Source: Flammeovirgaceae bacterium (lineage in GTDB: Bacteria > Bacteroidota > Bacteroidia > Cytophagales > Cyclobacteriaceae). Taken from it: DNA of 44,577 nucleotides. The DNA lies in assembly GCA_023251155.1 (NCBI GenBank), contig JAHEZH010000034.1:1-44577 (forward strand), in the 5' to 3' direction. The notes under the pieces were generated by a model. That model searched no databases and was not told where the DNA came from. It saw only the letters and a list, made by a program, of their open reading frames with translations. Shown here in pieces: positions 17,291 to 26,465 of the stretch. Each line of letters starts with the position of its first letter. The first letter of the stretch is position 1. Both the position numbers and the translations under genes were made by a program.

Positions 17291-18666
17291 TGAATAGGGA
17301 GCTAATGAATTTCAGGAAGGTGAAGGGGATCGTGCTTTTGTTTGCTTTTTTCGCGATCAGCGGATTGAACGCGCAAGAAGTAAAGACACTGACTTTGGAA
17401 GAGGCGATACAAACTGCATTGACCAACTCCACTACGGTCATTAAAGGGAAAAACGCGATCGGTATTTCAGGAGCACAGGTGATGGGTGCCTACGGTCAGT
17501 TTCTTCCTGATGTCAACCTGGGCAGTGCGTATTCGTATACCGGTGGTGATAACTTACTTACCGTTACCTCACCTACCTTTGTTTCCTCCCAGCGTACTAA
17601 CATTACGTACCAGGTGGTGAGCAGCATTAATATCTACAATGGTATGGCCAATCGCGCTGCATTAAAGGCTTCTTTGCTGAATAAAGAATCGGCTGAGTTG
17701 ACCCTGGAACGTGCACAGCAGCAGATTACGTTAGACATCACCCAAACCTATCTGCAAGTGATGCTGGATAAACAGATTACTGAATTTGCAAAGCAGAATG
17801 TGCAGGCTTCCCTTAACCGTGAAAATCAGATCAAAGAACTGGTAACCGTGGGGAGGAGGGCACAATCCGATTTGTTTCAACAGCAATCACAAACCAGTTT
17901 GGATCAGCAGTTTTTAATTAATGCCGAAAATAAATTATTGAATGACAAGATTTTGTTGTTGCAAAAGCTTCGTATCAATGCCTCAGCGAATTATGAATTG
18001 GCAGAGGTGCCTGTAGATGAAAGCCCATTGGGTGCAGAGTATGCCGACGAAGCAACGCTGATCGATAAAGCGACTTCACAACGTTTTGATTTGAAGGCAT
18101 CACAACGAACACAGGATGCCCTGCTACTCTATGTGCAACGATCGCGCAGTGGCTATCTTCCAAGAGTATCATTGACCGGTGGTATGTATGGAGTGGGGGC
18201 ACGCTTTAACAAATTATACATTAATGGGGTAAACAGTTTGCCCGCTGAACAACGCTCCTGGGGAACGCAATTGAGTGACCAGATGTATGGAGCGGTTGCT
18301 CTGAATGTTGGCTGGACCCTCTTTGATAAGAATGTGACACGATCCAATGTAGCGATAGCACGTATCAATGCAGCGAATGCAAAAGTAGATTATGAAAATG
18401 TAAACCTGCAGATCACAGCAGAAGTAAAGCAGGCATTGACCAACTACCGTACGGCATTGCAGCAAATAATTACCTCACAAAAAGGATTGGATGCGTCTCA
18501 GCAAGCCTATGAAACATTGAATGGAAAATACGCTGTCGGATCGGCCAACTTTATTGAGTTATCCAACGCGCAGAATAATTTATTGCTGGCCAAACAAAAT
18601 CGGGCGCAGTCATCCATTAGTTTGTTTCTGCAAAAGAAAGTGATCGATTACTACCTCGGCAACTAA
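17290..18666 (+). CDS. TolC-family outer-membrane efflux protein (RND operon)
   Basis: A 458-residue outer-membrane channel. The signal peptide ends at about GLNAQEV. Two OEP repeats follow, starting TLTLEEAIQTALTNS and around residue 255, with long amphipathic helices for the periplasmic tunnel. It is the third structural gene of the RND system, translationally coupled to the adaptor. The operon probably ends here, since 161 bases of non-coding DNA precede the next TetR gene. Confidence 0.94.
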   Translation: MNRELMNFRKVKGIVLLFAFFAISGLNAQEVKTLTLEEAIQTALTNSTTVIKGKNAIGISGAQVMGAYGQFLPDVNLGSAYSYTGGDNLLTVTSPTFVSSQRTNITYQVVSSINIYNGMANRAALKASLLNKESAELTLERAQQQITLDITQTYLQVMLDKQITEFAKQNVQASLNRENQIKELVTVGRRAQSDLFQQQSQTSLDQQFLINAENKLLNDKILLLQKLRINASANYELAEVPVDESPLGAEYADEATLIDKATSQRFDLKASQRTQDALLLYVQRSRSGYLPRVSLTGGMYGVGARFNKLYINGVNSLPAEQRSWGTQLSDQMYGAVALNVGWTLFDKNVTRSNVAIARINAANAKVDYENVNLQITAEVKQALTNYRTALQQIITSQKGLDASQQAYETLNGKYAVGSANFIELSNAQNNLLLAKQNRAQSSISLFLQKKVIDYYLGN

Positions 18667-18801
18667 TGATTGCCTCTACTTGCACTCTCCTTTCCTGAGA
18701 TTAAGAATGGATTAGAGGTGAATTAAACATGCATTAAACTTTGGGTTTTTTAGGCTGATGCCCTCCTTTTTGGCAACAAAGTAGCGTTGCTTCCGGTTAT
18801 A

Positions 18802-18814
18802 ATAGTAATACTAT
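18802..18814. promoter_or_regulatory. Candidate operator for the second TetR regulator
   Basis: ATAGT-AAT-ACTAT is a perfect 13-base palindrome (5-bp arms) ending 13 bases before the TetR start at 18828. Its position in the presumed 5' leader suits autorepression. It differs from the GTCT-type palindrome of the first system, so the two regulators would not cross-bind. Confidence 0.5.
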
Positions 18815-18827
18815 CATTTTCAGAAGT

Positions 18828-19505
18828 ATGACTATTTTAGCATTTCAACTGTCGCCAAATCTGTATCTGAAAGATCCCCATGAAACGGAACTGGGGAGGA
18901 ATATTATTCAGCAGAGTATTGCACTTCTTGATGAACTTGGCTTTGAAGATTTCACCTTCAAAAAACTCGCCACTGAAATTAATTCCACGGAAACTTCCAT
19001 CTATCGGTATTTCGAAAACAAACACAAGCTGCTGATCTACCTGATCGACTGGTATTGGACCTGGCTGGAGTACCGCATCGATCATCAGGTTAGTAATATC
19101 AAAGATCCGTCCGAGCGATTGAAGGCCTGCCTGCTGCAATTGACAGAAGAGAAAGTTTTTGATATCAATGTGGCTTATGTAGATGAGCGTGCACTGGAAC
19201 GAATAGTGAGTTCCGAATTTGAAAAAACATTTCTGACCAAACAGGTCGATGCAGACAACAAAGAGGGGTTGTTTATGCCGTATAAGTCGCTCTGTAAAAA
19301 GATTGCCTCCATTATTAAGCAGGTGAGTCCGGGATACGAATATCCGCATTCGCTGGCGAGTACTGTGCTGCTCATGGTGAAGCATCAGTTGTATTACGCA
19401 CAGCACTTGCCAGCCCTGTCGGACATTAAGTATGACCCTAAAAAACACCACAAGCGACTTTACCGGTTGCTTGAAAATCTTGTATTTAAAACCATTGACG
19501 CGTAA
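18828..19505 (+). CDS. TetR/AcrR-family regulator of the ABC-HlyD-TolC operon
   Basis: A 225-residue protein with a TetR-type HTH at about residues 43-68 (DFTFKKLATEINSTETSIYR, then YFENKHKLL). The C-terminal half is larger and unlike that of the upstream TetR, with WYWTWLEYRIDHQ and YPHSLASTVLLMVKHQLYY. Only five bases separate its stop from the ABC gene, so all four genes probably form one transcript. Control of its own operon is inferred. Confidence 0.9.
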   Translation: MTILAFQLSPNLYLKDPHETELGRNIIQQSIALLDELGFEDFTFKKLATEINSTETSIYRYFENKHKLLIYLIDWYWTWLEYRIDHQVSNIKDPSERLKACLLQLTEEKVFDINVAYVDERALERIVSSEFEKTFLTKQVDADNKEGLFMPYKSLCKKIASIIKQVSPGYEYPHSLASTVLLMVKHQLYYAQHLPALSDIKYDPKKHHKRLYRLLENLVFKTIDA

Positions 19506-19510
19506 GTAGT

Positions 19511-21667
19511 ATGACTAATGAACACATCATTCAGGTTCTTCGTGAAGCAGCCCTTGCCATGAAGCATGACTTTGATCCTGCAGGGCTGCACATGATTGAT
19601 GCCAACCGCAGAGGGTATCTGCCGTTGGAAATAGAAGAACTGAAGCGTGACCTGGAGGAAGCTGGCCGTAAGATGGGATTGCTTCTGCTGGAATATAAAA
19701 TCCAGATGGATCAGCTTCACCGGTTTCTAAATGAATCGAAAGAGCCTATTTTGTTATTTCAGCAGAACGATGATGAACTGCAGCCGGTTCTTTTACAAAA
19801 GAAGAAAGGCAAATTGATTTCATTATTGAACCATCATCATCCCTTTCATTTTGATACCACAGAGCCCTGGCTGACGAATGAACAGGGGGAAGTGATTACC
19901 ATGATCGTCGTTCCGTATAAAAGTATTGTGAGTAGCAGTACCGATGAGAACAGTGGTAAACCCTTGTCTCCGTTCAGGCGTCTTGTTCATCTTCTTTCCA
20001 CAGAGAAGAAGGACATTGTTTATATCCTGATCTATGCCGTCATCATTGGATTGGTCAGTCTGGTTTTGCCATTGGGATTGCAAACCACGGTAGAATTAAT
20101 TTCGGGTGGTGTTTTTTTTAGTTCCATTTATATTCTCATCGGGCTGGTAATACTCGGTGTTATTTTTTCAGGAGTGTTGCAGATTGTGCAGCTGTCATTG
20201 GTGGAGCATCTTCAGCGAAGAGTGTTTACCAAGGCGGCATTTGAGTTTGCTTATCGCATACCTCGCATACGGCTCGAATCCCTGACAAAGAATTATGCGC
20301 CTGAGCTGGTCAACCGCTTCTTTGATATTTTGACAATACAGAAAGGATTACCCAAGCTGTTGATCGATATTTCTTCAGGAGCGATACAGATCTTCTTTGG
20401 CTTGCTGTTACTTTCGCTTTACCATCCGTTCTTCGTTTTCTTTGGATTGTTTCTGCTGATCGTGATTGCGTTGATGTTTTCCGTTACCGGCCCGCGTGGA
20501 CTCAAGTCTTCACTGAGTGAATCCAAATACAAGTATAAAGTAGTGCAATGGCTGGAAGAACTGGCGCGTGTCATGGGTCCATTCAAACTGGCGGGGAATA
20601 CCAATCTGCCGGTAAAGAATACCGACTTTTCAGTGAGCAATTACCTCAAGCACCGCAAAACCCACTTCACCATTTTACAGATTCAGTTTTCATTGTTTGT
20701 ATTTTTTAAAGTGGCCGTTACCGGGGGGCTTTTGATTATGGGTACTTCCCTGGTGATCAACCGAGAAATCAACCTGGGGCAGTTTGTGGCTTCAGAGGTG
20801 ATCATCATCATGGTGCTGAGTGCCGTGGAAAAACTGATCATGTACATTGATGTGGTTTATGATTTACTCACCGCCGTAGATAAGATCGGTCACGTCACGG
20901 ATCTTCCGTTGGAGAAATCGGGTGGTTTTGATTTTCCTAAGGTAATGACCGGAAAGGGCTTTCGTATTGATATCCGTAACCTTTGCTATCAGTACCAGGA
21001 TAAGTCAGCTTCCATATTGAAAAACATTAACCTCTCTATTCAACCGGGCGAGCGGGTGTGTATTGCCGGCCGTGGAGGAAGCGGTAAAACTACGTTGACC
21101 AACATCATGGCCGGATTATATACCGACTATCAGGGAAGTGTGGCCGTTAATCAATTGTCGTTGCACGATCTGGACATCACTCACTTTCGTGATAAGATTG
21201 GAAAGAACATTTCGGAGGAGGACATCTTTGATGGTACGATCTATGATAACATTACCATGGGCAAAAGTGTGCCCATTGAGGAGGTGGTTCCTGTGCTGGA
21301 TCGGGTAGGATTGAAAGACAGTATTAACATTATGCCCGAAGGCATACATACTTCGTTGATCAGCGGAGGTAAAGGCCTCACCAGTTCGCAGATTCATCGG
21401 TTGATTTTAAGCCGGTGCCTGGTTAAAAAACCAGAGCTTCTTATTCTCAACGACTTTTTCTCCGGCTTGGGCAAAACCGATAAGCAGCAGCTGGTAAAGT
21501 GTGTTGCTGACAAGCAAAGTAAATGGACACTGGTGGTGGTATCCAACGACCCGATGATCATGGCTTCGTGTGATCGTGTGGTGGTTTTGGATAAAGGAGA
21601 GATTGCCGGTGATGATACGTACCAGGGTTTAGTGAAGCAGGGTTTAATTAATCATTATTTCGAATAA
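19511..21667 (+). CDS. ABC exporter (type I secretion-like) with degenerate nucleotide-binding domain
   Basis: A 718-residue fused permease-ATPase. Residues 1-155 are a soluble region possibly corresponding to a C39-like domain, without a peptidase Cys-His pair. About 170-440 is a six-helix exporter membrane domain, and about 480-718 is the NBD. The A-loop Tyr (LCYQYQDK) and Walker A GRGGSGKTT (Lys526) are intact. The other sites are altered: Q-loop Gln is Ser (KNISEEDIFDGT), the signature reads LTSSQ (623-627) instead of LSGGQ, Walker B is LLILND (Asn647, Asp648) instead of LLLDE, the D-loop ends SGLG, and the H-loop His is Asn679 (VVSNDP). Its partners HlyD and TolC follow directly. Confidence 0.9.
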   Translation: MTNEHIIQVLREAALAMKHDFDPAGLHMIDANRRGYLPLEIEELKRDLEEAGRKMGLLLLEYKIQMDQLHRFLNESKEPILLFQQNDDELQPVLLQKKKGKLISLLNHHHPFHFDTTEPWLTNEQGEVITMIVVPYKSIVSSSTDENSGKPLSPFRRLVHLLSTEKKDIVYILIYAVIIGLVSLVLPLGLQTTVELISGGVFFSSIYILIGLVILGVIFSGVLQIVQLSLVEHLQRRVFTKAAFEFAYRIPRIRLESLTKNYAPELVNRFFDILTIQKGLPKLLIDISSGAIQIFFGLLLLSLYHPFFVFFGLFLLIVIALMFSVTGPRGLKSSLSESKYKYKVVQWLEELARVMGPFKLAGNTNLPVKNTDFSVSNYLKHRKTHFTILQIQFSLFVFFKVAVTGGLLIMGTSLVINREINLGQFVASEVIIIMVLSAVEKLIMYIDVVYDLLTAVDKIGHVTDLPLEKSGGFDFPKVMTGKGFRIDIRNLCYQYQDKSASILKNINLSIQPGERVCIAGRGGSGKTTLTNIMAGLYTDYQGSVAVNQLSLHDLDITHFRDKIGKNISEEDIFDGTIYDNITMGKSVPIEEVVPVLDRVGLKDSINIMPEGIHTSLISGGKGLTSSQIHRLILSRCLVKKPELLILNDFFSGLGKTDKQQLVKCVADKQSKWTLVVVSNDPMIMASCDRVVVLDKGEIAGDDTYQGLVKQGLINHYFE

Positions 21668-21668
21668 G

Positions 21669-22949
21669 ATGTTAAAGCAATCAAAACAATCGATCGATCA
21701 TCAGGTGGGTTATAACAGCCTGTATTCACTACGGGCACTGGGTATTCCATCGGGTGGAAGAATTCTGGCACAATGGCTTATTGTTTTCTTTTTCTTGTTT
21801 ATCTGTTGCCTCTTTCTGCCCTGGCAGCAAAACATACGTGGCAATGGAAATGTAACTGCACTTAACCCGATGAACCGTCCTCAAACTATTGAAGCGGTCA
21901 TTGCCGGGCGTGTGCAGAAGTGGCATGTGCGCGAGGGCGACTTTGTGAAAAAGGGAGACACAATTGTGACCATCAGTGAAGTAAAAGAAAAATACTTTGA
22001 TCCTCAGCTGCTCCTTCGTCTTCGACAGCAGATCTCTGCCAAAGAAAGCAGCCTGTCATCCAAGGATCAAAAAGTAAATGCATTACAGCGCCAGGTCGGA
22101 GCGTTGCGACAGGCGATGGAGTTGAAGGTGGAACAATCCAAAGCCAAGTTGCAGTCAGAAGAAGTGAAGTTTAAGAATGCGGAAAACCAATTTCAGCGGA
22201 ATAAGAAATTGTATGAGGCCGGTAACATTCCGCTTACCAAGTTCCAGGAGTTTGAATACAAATTTCAGGGCAGCCAGGCGGACTACCTCAATGCAAAACT
22301 GGAGCTGGATCGGGTGGAGGCAGAATACCTGGACAAGATCAGCAAGACCGAGTCTGAAATCAACAGCACACAGGCCGAAGCGTTTGATACACAGGGCGAG
22401 ATTGCGAAAGCGAGAAATGAATATACCAATACCGAGATCCGAAACAATCAGTACCAGATACTCGCCCCCCAGGACGGAGTAATTGTGAAAGCAATGAAAG
22501 CAGGTATCGGTGAGACCATCAAGGAAGGAGACCCGATCACCACGATTATGCCGGGTGCTGCTGATGTGGCTGTGGAGATGTACGTGAGCGCCATGGATGT
22601 TCCCCTGATCAGCAAAGGAAGAAAAGTGCGTGTACAGTTTGATGGATGGCCTGCACTTCAGTTTTCAGGATGGCCAAGTGTTTCGGTCGGTACGTTTGGT
22701 GGCAAGGTGCAGGTAATTGACTATGTCAACTCCAAGCCTGGACAATTCCGTATTTTAGTAATACCTGATCCCTCGCAGGAACCCTGGCCGAAACAATTGC
22801 GTGTCGGCTCGGGCACCAAAGGATGGGTGATGCTTGATAACGTGCCGGTATGGTATGAACTATGGAGACAGTTAAATGGATTCCCTCCCAGTTTGTATGA
22901 AGAGCCATTGGATGAGATGATGAAGAAGAACAAGTCGTATCAGAAATGA
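21669..22949 (+). CDS. HlyD-family periplasmic adaptor
   Basis: A 426-residue membrane fusion protein. It has a cytoplasmic N-terminus, one membrane segment (about 33-52), and a first lipoyl half at EAVIAGRVQKWHVREGDFVK. A long coiled coil covers about residues 110-255. The second lipoyl half is YQILAPQDGVIVKAMKAGIG, followed by a beta-barrel region. HlyD proteins bridge an ABC exporter and TolC. It starts one base after the ABC stop and overlaps the TolC start by four bases (ATGA). The Trp-rich C-terminus (WPALQFSGWP, WYELWRQLNGFPP) is typical of the Bacteroidota subgroup as I recall it. Confidence 0.94.
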   Translation: MLKQSKQSIDHQVGYNSLYSLRALGIPSGGRILAQWLIVFFFLFICCLFLPWQQNIRGNGNVTALNPMNRPQTIEAVIAGRVQKWHVREGDFVKKGDTIVTISEVKEKYFDPQLLLRLRQQISAKESSLSSKDQKVNALQRQVGALRQAMELKVEQSKAKLQSEEVKFKNAENQFQRNKKLYEAGNIPLTKFQEFEYKFQGSQADYLNAKLELDRVEAEYLDKISKTESEINSTQAEAFDTQGEIAKARNEYTNTEIRNNQYQILAPQDGVIVKAMKAGIGETIKEGDPITTIMPGAADVAVEMYVSAMDVPLISKGRKVRVQFDGWPALQFSGWPSVSVGTFGGKVQVIDYVNSKPGQFRILVIPDPSQEPWPKQLRVGSGTKGWVMLDNVPVWYELWRQLNGFPPSLYEEPLDEMMKKNKSYQK

Positions 22950-24454
22950 AAGAGCACAAGTCATATAACAAAGCCAACCTGCTGATCAAGGTGATAAAAT
23001 ACGGGTGTGCTTTATGCGTGGGAGTGTTGCTTCAGGCTACTGCTATGGCACAAAGTAAAATTGCTGTAGACAGTGTATTGATTTTGCCCGATTCGATGAA
23101 GGCTTTCACCATTGAGAATTTTTACGAATTGATTTTGCAGAACCATCCGGTAGCGAAGCAGGCGCAGTTACTTAATGAAACGGCACGACAGGAGATACGC
23201 CTGGCACGCGGGCAGTTCGATCCGAAACTGGAAGCCGATTTCTTTACCAAAAAGTACAATGGCAAAGAATACTATGCGATTGCAGGTGGCTCCATCAAAT
23301 TTCCCACTCGCTTTCCTATTGATCCTGTTATTGGCGTAGACCGTAACAGCGGCACGTACCTCAATCCGGAAAACTATATTGGTGATGAGTTTGGCTATCG
23401 GCAATTTTATGCAGGCTTTTCTATTCCGCTGGGTCAGGGGCTGATTACCGATGAACGAAGAGCAGCCTTGCGCCAGGCGGATTTGTTCAAAACCATTTCG
23501 GAAGCAGAGCAGGTGAAGATGGTGAATAAACTTTTGCTGGAAGCGGCAAAAGAGTATTGGCAATGGCACTATTCCTATTACAATTACCGGTTGCTCAACA
23601 GAAGTGTAACGATTGCAGCTGATATTTTCCGAAGAGTAAAATCAAACCAGGAATTTGGGGAAGCTTCGCCCATGGATACCGTGCAGGCAAAGATCACCTG
23701 GCAGCAGCGGCTGATTGAACAACAGGAAGCAAAATTCAATTTTCAGAATGCCGGTATCCAGCTTTCCACCTACCTGTGGGATAGCCTTGGTAACCCACTG
23801 ACATTGGAAATGAGCTGGGCACCAGTATTACAGCAGGAAGCCTGGCGGATGAACCTGCGCGACCTGGAGGTACTTTCACAACAGGCGCGATCCAATCATC
23901 CGGAGTTGCTGAAGCTGGGGCTGAAGTTGCAGCAACTGGAAGTGGACCGTAAGCTGGCGGCAGAATACTTGAAGCCAAAGCTCAATGTAAAGTACAACGC
24001 GCTAAACCAGCCATTCGATCCGGATTGGAATTCCTCCTGGCGCCTCACCGAAAATTATAAAGTAGGAGTGGATTTTGCATTCCCGCTTTTCCTGCGAAAA
24101 GAGCGAGCCAAGTTGGCGCAAACAAAAATTAAAATGACCAACACACAGCTTGATCAGGTGCTGCGCGAACGTGAGATCGTCAATGAATTGAACAGTACCT
24201 ATACTCAACTCACGTACCTGCACACGGTCATGGGCCAGCAACGCGCGATGGTAAGCGGGTACGAGCGGTTACTCTCTGCTGAAATTCTTAACCTGGAACA
24301 AGGGGAAAGTGATTTGTTTAAAATCAATGTACAGCAGGAAAAGCTTATCCAATCGCAAACGAAGTGGCTCAAGCTGGTAGCGGAGTTTGAAAAGCAGAAG
24401 GCTTATTTATATTGGGCAGCAGGAGTACGTAATTTACGTCAGGATACATTTTAG
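22946..24454 (+). CDS. TolC-family outer-membrane protein (ABC operon)
   Basis: A 502-residue outer-membrane channel with a signal peptide (cleavage near AMAQS). The first OEP repeat starts FYELILQNHPVAKQAQLL, and the second is at about residue 300 (LEVLSQQARSNHPELLKLGL). It overlaps HlyD by four bases. It is clearly different in sequence from the RND-linked TolC, so each exporter has a dedicated channel. The 165 bases after it contain no gene I can support and presumably carry the promoter of the amidohydrolase genes. Confidence 0.93.
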   Translation: MKEHKSYNKANLLIKVIKYGCALCVGVLLQATAMAQSKIAVDSVLILPDSMKAFTIENFYELILQNHPVAKQAQLLNETARQEIRLARGQFDPKLEADFFTKKYNGKEYYAIAGGSIKFPTRFPIDPVIGVDRNSGTYLNPENYIGDEFGYRQFYAGFSIPLGQGLITDERRAALRQADLFKTISEAEQVKMVNKLLLEAAKEYWQWHYSYYNYRLLNRSVTIAADIFRRVKSNQEFGEASPMDTVQAKITWQQRLIEQQEAKFNFQNAGIQLSTYLWDSLGNPLTLEMSWAPVLQQEAWRMNLRDLEVLSQQARSNHPELLKLGLKLQQLEVDRKLAAEYLKPKLNVKYNALNQPFDPDWNSSWRLTENYKVGVDFAFPLFLRKERAKLAQTKIKMTNTQLDQVLREREIVNELNSTYTQLTYLHTVMGQQRAMVSGYERLLSAEILNLEQGESDLFKINVQQEKLIQSQTKWLKLVAEFEKQKAYLYWAAGVRNLRQDTF

Positions 24455-24619
24455 TTTGGCCTGCAAAACGGGATCAAGCGATTTAATTCGGTTGCGTCAA
24501 GTGTAGGCACAGCGGCTGGCCGTTTCTCATTTAGTCCTATTGCCACTCCTGTAAGCCTTGGATCTTACTGAGAATATTCTTCTTACTTTAAGCCCCAAGT
24601 ATTAACCTAACATGAACCT

Positions 24620-26392
24620 ATGAGGAGCTTATTTACAGAACTCTGGAAGAAGAGCATTTTTACCGGTCTGGTGCTGCTGGTTTTAGTGCCGTCCGTAGTA
24701 TCCGGGCAAGATGAAAAGGCGTTGAGCCCCGTTACGCGCACCTACGCCATCACCAACGTCAACATTATTCAGGGGCCTGGCCGCAAGGTGGATATGGGCA
24801 CTGTGATTTTGAAAAACGGATTGATCACCGGTGTAGGCAAAGGCCTGGCTATTCCCCCCGAAGCCATTGTGATCAAAGCAGACTCCATGTATGTCTATGC
24901 CGGCTTCATTGACGGGCTGTCACACACGGGAGTTGCAAAACCAAAAGAAGAGACCAATCGCGAACGCCCCAAAGATCCAGGCAATCCTACGTATGAGCGC
25001 GCGGGTATCAATCCCCAGGTAGATGTACGTACGCTGCTCAATCCGGAAGATAAAACGATAGAAGAAATTCGTAACCTCGGGTTCACCACCGCACAGGTGG
25101 TTCCTTACGGTAATTTATTACCCGGTCAGTCGGCTGTAGTGCTCCTTGGCGGGAAATCGGCTGACGATATGGTGCTTGCTAATAAAGCTGCATTGTATTC
25201 TGAACTGAGCGGAGCCAACGGAGTCTATCCATCGACCATCATTGGTGTATTGGCCAAATGGCGCGACCTGTATAAGAATGCTTCATTGGCAAAATCAAAC
25301 GAGTCATTGTATGCTTCCAACCGTGCCGGCTTCGAAAGGCCTTCCGGTGATCGCATCCTCGAAGCTTTCTACCCGGTAATCGATCAGAAGCTGCCCGTAG
25401 TATTCAAGGCCGAAAAAATTCTGGACATACAACGAATATATGCACTGAAAGCGGATCTCGGATTTCCATTGGTACTGGCCGATGTGAAAGAAGGTTGGCT
25501 GATGACCAGCAAGATCAAAGCGGCTGGTACCAAAGTGTTTTTGTCATTAGATCTTCCGGAAGAAAAGAAAGACGACAAGAAGAAAGACGATAAGGATAAA
25601 AAAGAGGGTGACAAGAAAGAAGGAGAGAAGAAGGAAGACAAAAAAGAAGAGAAGAAAGAGACTCCTGCCAAAGCCAAGACAGCCAATGACCTTGAAAAAG
25701 AAGCATTGGAAAAAAGAAAAGCGGAAGCCATCGCCAGTTATGTAGCACAAGCGGCTACATTCCAGAAAGCGGGCATTCCATTTGGTTTTTCGTTGTTGAG
25801 TGCAAAGTCGAAAGATGTACCTGCCAATCTCAGAAGAATGATCACCGCCGGATTGAGTGAAGATGCCGCACTTGCTGCATTGACCACTACACCGGCACAA
25901 TTGCTCGGATTATCCGATCGGATGGGGTCAGTAGATAATGGTAAGATTGCCAATCTGGTGATCAGTGATAAGCCTTATTTTAATGAGAAAGCCAAGGTGC
26001 GCTATGTGTTTGTTGATGGTGTCCTGTATCAGCAGGAAGTGAAGGAGACACCTAAGAAAACAGACGGTGCAGCGAAAGTAGCCCCAGGTGGTACATGGTC
26101 TTATTCTACTGAAAGTCCGCAAGGCACAACAACCGGTAAACTGGTGATCAAGGATGATAATGGTACGTTATCGGGTACAATCAGTAACAGCATGAGCAAT
26201 AAAGAAACAGAGCTTAAAGGAGCTACTTTGGATGGAAGCAATCTGTCGTTCAATTTTGGTTTTGATGCTGGTGGCAATTCGCTCACTATTGAAGTGAGTG
26301 TGGCTATTGAGGGTGATTCGTTTGAAGGCACCATGTCGGTAGGTACGTTTGGAAGCTTCCCCATCAAAGGAACAAGGGACCCTAAAAAGTAA
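24620..26392 (+). CDS. Secreted amidohydrolase-like protein lacking metal ligands, with C-terminal beta domain
   Basis: A 590-residue protein with signal peptide (cleavage near VSGQDE). It has an amidohydrolase-type composite domain (NVNIIQGPGRKVDMGTVIL, then the pseudo-metal site AGFIDGLSHTG). The usual HxH reads LSH (Leu100, His102). The positions of the other ligands are Lys/Glu (FKAEK), Asp (LADVKEGW) and Leu (GFSLLSA). A Lys/Glu/Asp-rich low-complexity stretch at about residues 314-350 interrupts the barrel. The closing PAQLLGLSDRMGSVDNGKIANLVI is normal for the family. Residues about 480-590 form a separate GTW...GTRDPKK beta domain. Catalysis is unlikely; a partner role with the next gene is inferred. 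Confidence 0.88.
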   Translation: MRSLFTELWKKSIFTGLVLLVLVPSVVSGQDEKALSPVTRTYAITNVNIIQGPGRKVDMGTVILKNGLITGVGKGLAIPPEAIVIKADSMYVYAGFIDGLSHTGVAKPKEETNRERPKDPGNPTYERAGINPQVDVRTLLNPEDKTIEEIRNLGFTTAQVVPYGNLLPGQSAVVLLGGKSADDMVLANKAALYSELSGANGVYPSTIIGVLAKWRDLYKNASLAKSNESLYASNRAGFERPSGDRILEAFYPVIDQKLPVVFKAEKILDIQRIYALKADLGFPLVLADVKEGWLMTSKIKAAGTKVFLSLDLPEEKKDDKKKDDKDKKEGDKKEGEKKEDKKEEKKETPAKAKTANDLEKEALEKRKAEAIASYVAQAATFQKAGIPFGFSLLSAKSKDVPANLRRMITAGLSEDAALAALTTTPAQLLGLSDRMGSVDNGKIANLVISDKPYFNEKAKVRYVFVDGVLYQQEVKETPKKTDGAAKVAPGGTWSYSTESPQGTTTGKLVIKDDNGTLSGTISNSMSNKETELKGATLDGSNLSFNFGFDAGGNSLTIEVSVAIEGDSFEGTMSVGTFGSFPIKGTRDPKK

Positions 26393-26465
26393 GGAGTTCA
26401 TGGTGAATAGTTGAAAGTACTTATACTTTAACTATTAACGGATAACAATTAACGAAAAACCAACT

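Noticed and set aside
18837-19451. 204-codon minus-strand open frame inside the second TetR gene
   Set aside because: It is the complement of a clear TetR coding sequence and has no recognisable domain or start context.
25550-25690. Purine-rich tract considered as a CRISPR or tandem DNA repeat
   Set aside because: It has no regular unit length and no spacers; it encodes a low-complexity protein segment in frame.
25384-25900. Minus-strand Ser/Phe/Leu-rich frames that look membrane-like
   Set aside because: They are complements of the Lys/Glu-rich insert; the apparent hydrophobicity is an artefact of AAG/GAA codons read backwards.
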